From the NCBI GenBank assembly GCA_944342125.1, contig CALVMF010000058.1:1-6813 (forward strand): DNA of 6,813 nt, given 5' to 3'. Within the stretch, counting starts at the first letter, position 1; every line of letters starts with the position of its first letter. A program made the position numbers and the translations under genes. Shown piece after piece: positions 5,335-6,813 of the stretch. Under the pieces are notes generated by a model that did no database searches, was not told the DNA's origin, and worked only from the letters and a program-made list of their open reading frames with translations. Origin of the DNA: an uncultured Bacilli bacterium. GTDB taxonomy: Bacteria; Bacillota_I; Bacilli_A; RFN20; CAG-826.

Positions 5335-6613
5335 AGTCGGATTTGATTATGTAAAGCCAGAAGATCGTTATACTCCAACTATCTGGAAAGAAAGAATCAG
5401 AGAAATCAACAAAATTATTGTTGACAAAACTGGTGCTGGCGGAGATTTTCTCGGATGGCTCGATTATCCTGAAAGATTATCTAAGGATGAAGTCGAAAGA
5501 ATTATCAAAAAAGCCAATTTCTTTAGAGAAAATTATGAAGTTTTAGTAGTCTGCGGAATAGGTGGTTCATATTTAGGACCAAGAGCCGTAATTGAAGCAA
5601 TAAATGGTCTTTATTCAAGAGACAAAATGAAAATTGTTTATTTAGGTAACACACTTGATCCAAATTACACTTCAGAAGTTATAGATTTTATAAAAGATAA
5701 AAAGTTCTGTGTCTGTGTTATTTCTAAATCTGGCACCACTACTGAAACAAGTATCAGTTTTAGAATTTTAAGAGAAATGGCAGAAGCAAAATATGGCAAG
5801 GATGGTGCAAAAGATGCCATTGTTGCTGTCACTGATAAAGAAAAAGGTGCTTTACGTCAATTAAGCGATACTGAAGGTTATGAAAGTTTCGAATTACCTG
5901 ATGATATTGGTGGAAGATTTTCAGTCATGTCCCCTGTTGGATTATTCCCAATAGCCTGTGCAGGAATTGATATTAAGGAATTCATCAAGGGATTAAAAGA
6001 TGGGATGAAAAACTACTCTTCAGAAAATATCGATGAAAACGAGGCTTATAAATACGCTCTCCAAAGACATTCCTTGTATTTAAGAGGATGTAAAGTTGAG
6101 ATGGTTGGTACTTATGAACCTAGACTTGAATGCGTAAATGGTTGGTTAAAACAACTTTTCGATGAATCAGAAGGAAAAGAAGGTAAATCTTTGCTCGTTA
6201 CAAGTTGCGTCTTCACTACCGATTTACATTCACTTGGTCAATTCATTCAAGAAGGAAGTAAAATTCTTTTTGAAACCATTACTTATATCGACGAACCAAA
6301 TAACGATGTTGTTATTCCTTATGATAAGGACAATTTAGATAATTTAAACTATATTTCAGGTAAAAAATTATCTTACGTTAATAGAAAAGCCTACGAAGGA
6401 ACTCTTCAAGCCCATGCTAATGTTGGTAATGTTCCAAATATCACCATCACTTTGGATAAGCTCACTCCTAGAACACTCGGCGAACTTCTCTATTTCTACA
6501 TGAAAGCCTGTGCTATGAGCGCTTATTTAAATGGCTTAAATCCATTTAATCAACCTGGTGTTGAAGTTTACAAAAAGAACATGTTCCACTTACTTGGAAA
6601 GCCTGGGTATTAA
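5324..6613 (+). CDS. pgi: Glucose-6-phosphate isomerase
   Basis: 429 aa, close to the usual length of the short Bacillota type. It interconverts glucose 6-phosphate and fructose 6-phosphate at the entry to glycolysis, in the cytoplasm. Landmarks are all present: GIGGSYLGPRAVIEA (78-92), the phosphate-binding SKSGTTTETS (134-143), GGRFSVMSPVG (196-206), FDESEGKEGKS (279-289) with catalytic E281, DLHSLGQ (300-306) with H302, and the C-terminal signature NPFNQPGVEVYKK (406-418) with K417. No truncation or frameshift is seen. ATG 5324 has AGGGA at 5311-5315, 8 nt upstream, and overlaps the S1 gene by 11 nt, so it is the last gene of the overlapping run. I see no convincing intrinsic terminator after its TAA, so transcription may run on toward tRNA-Val. 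Confidence 0.97.
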   Translation: MSIKVGFDYVKPEDRYTPTIWKERIREINKIIVDKTGAGGDFLGWLDYPERLSKDEVERIIKKANFFRENYEVLVVCGIGGSYLGPRAVIEAINGLYSRDKMKIVYLGNTLDPNYTSEVIDFIKDKKFCVCVISKSGTTTETSISFRILREMAEAKYGKDGAKDAIVAVTDKEKGALRQLSDTEGYESFELPDDIGGRFSVMSPVGLFPIACAGIDIKEFIKGLKDGMKNYSSENIDENEAYKYALQRHSLYLRGCKVEMVGTYEPRLECVNGWLKQLFDESEGKEGKSLLVTSCVFTTDLHSLGQFIQEGSKILFETITYIDEPNNDVVIPYDKDNLDNLNYISGKKLSYVNRKAYEGTLQAHANVGNVPNITITLDKLTPRTLGELLYFYMKACAMSAYLNGLNPFNQPGVEVYKKNMFHLLGKPGY

Positions 6614-6629
6614 TAAATAAAGCAATTTA

Positions 6630-6728
6630 ACTCACGTTAGCCACTCAACTTCTACCTAAAATTTATAAAGAAAATATTGACATATTTTAATATTCTTTGA
6701 TATATTAATTGAGCGCGTTAACGTGAGT
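6630..6728. repeat. Nested inverted repeat enclosing the tRNA-Val promoter
   Basis: ACTCACGTTA (6630-6639) is the exact reverse complement of TAACGTGAGT (6719-6728). Inside, CTCAA (6644-6648) is complementary to TTGAG (6709-6713), so each side shows a 10-bp and a 5-bp block separated by 4 or 5 bases. Two further palindromes lie within: AAAATAT/ATATTTT (6671-6677 and 6682-6688) across the -35 box, and CGTTAACG (6716-6723) near the transcription start. The 125-bp stretch 6614-6738 contains no gene. The AT-only inner palindrome is not a convincing terminator for pgi. Confidence 0.5.
6677..6706 (+). promoter_or_regulatory. Promoter of tRNA-Val
   Basis: A perfect -35 box TTGACA at 6677-6682 and a -10 box TATATT at 6701-6706 are separated by 18 bp, and TG at 6698-6699 extends the -10. 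Transcription would start near 6713, about 26 nt before the mature tRNA. A near-consensus promoter with its own leader fits a stable RNA gene or the head of a tRNA cluster running beyond the window. Confidence 0.75.
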
Positions 6729-6738
6729 CGTGAATTTT

Positions 6739-6813
6739 GGATGTTTAGCTCAGTTGGGAGAGCATCGCCTTTACACGGCGGAGGTCATAGGTTCAAGCCC
6801 TGTAACATCCACC
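6739..6813 (+). tRNA. tRNA-Val (anticodon TAC)
   Basis: The acceptor strands GGATGTT (6739-6745) and AACATCC (6804-6810) pair perfectly over 7 bp. The D-arm is AGCTCAGTTGGGAGAGC. The anticodon arm is TCGCC-TTTACAC-GGCGG, with anticodon TAC at 6772-6774. The variable loop is short. The T arm is ATAGG/CCTGT around TTCAAGC. Discriminator A is at 6811, and CC at 6812-6813 suggests an encoded CCA whose final A lies just outside the window. The UAC anticodon reads GUN valine codons, mainly GUA and GUG. Confidence 0.97.

Noticed and set aside
6614..6738. Intrinsic terminator after pgi
   Set aside because: The only compact hairpin, AAAATAT/ATATTTT at 6671-6688, is purely A/T and overlaps the -35 box of the tRNA-Val promoter, so I do not call it a terminator.
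1..6813. Mycoplasma-type genetic code (TGA as tryptophan)
   Set aside because: Two genes end in TGA at positions fitting their families and the visible tryptophans use TGG.

Overview
The window looks like chromosomal housekeeping DNA from a low-GC, Gram-positive-type bacterium. AT-rich coding, AAGGAG-type ribosome binding sites, extended -10 promoters (TGN before the hexamer) and the protein types all point to Bacillota, perhaps a lineage near the Erysipelotrichia or the uncultured Mollicutes-like Bacilli. Two genes end in TGA (at 1071-1073 and 4258-4260) and tryptophan is written TGG, so the standard bacterial code fits better than the Mycoplasma code. The exact taxon is inference.

Layout. 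The left edge holds a tRNA-Leu(GAG) on the minus strand, cut at its 3' end, with its own promoter. A short intergenic region with a bulged inverted repeat leads into a plus-strand pair, pduL (cytosolic phosphotransacylase) and a small Cys-rich TSCPD-domain protein, joined by a TAATG overlap. A 12-bp bidirectional hairpin terminator lies between this pair and a convergent minus-strand pair: a LemA-like membrane protein followed by an M3-family oligoendopeptidase. A short divergent promoter region then starts a compact plus-strand run in which every gene overlaps the next: a HAD-family phosphatase, ispD (isoprenoid precursor synthesis by the MEP pathway), an S1-domain RNA-binding protein of the GSP13/CvfD kind with a probable TTG start, and pgi (glucose-6-phosphate isomerase). 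The right edge holds tRNA-Val(UAC) with a strong promoter enclosed by a nested inverted repeat.

How it fits together. Pgi feeds upper glycolysis. PduL can supply acetyl phosphate for ATP-yielding acetate production. IspD would use CTP to make an isoprenoid intermediate. The M3 peptidase would recycle small peptides. The overlaps suggest translational coupling inside each transcription unit. I see no mobile element, CRISPR array, phage gene or defence system. The parts worth a second look are the small TSCPD protein, the HAD-ispD coupling, the LemA-like/peptidase pair, and the palindromic sequences at two promoters.
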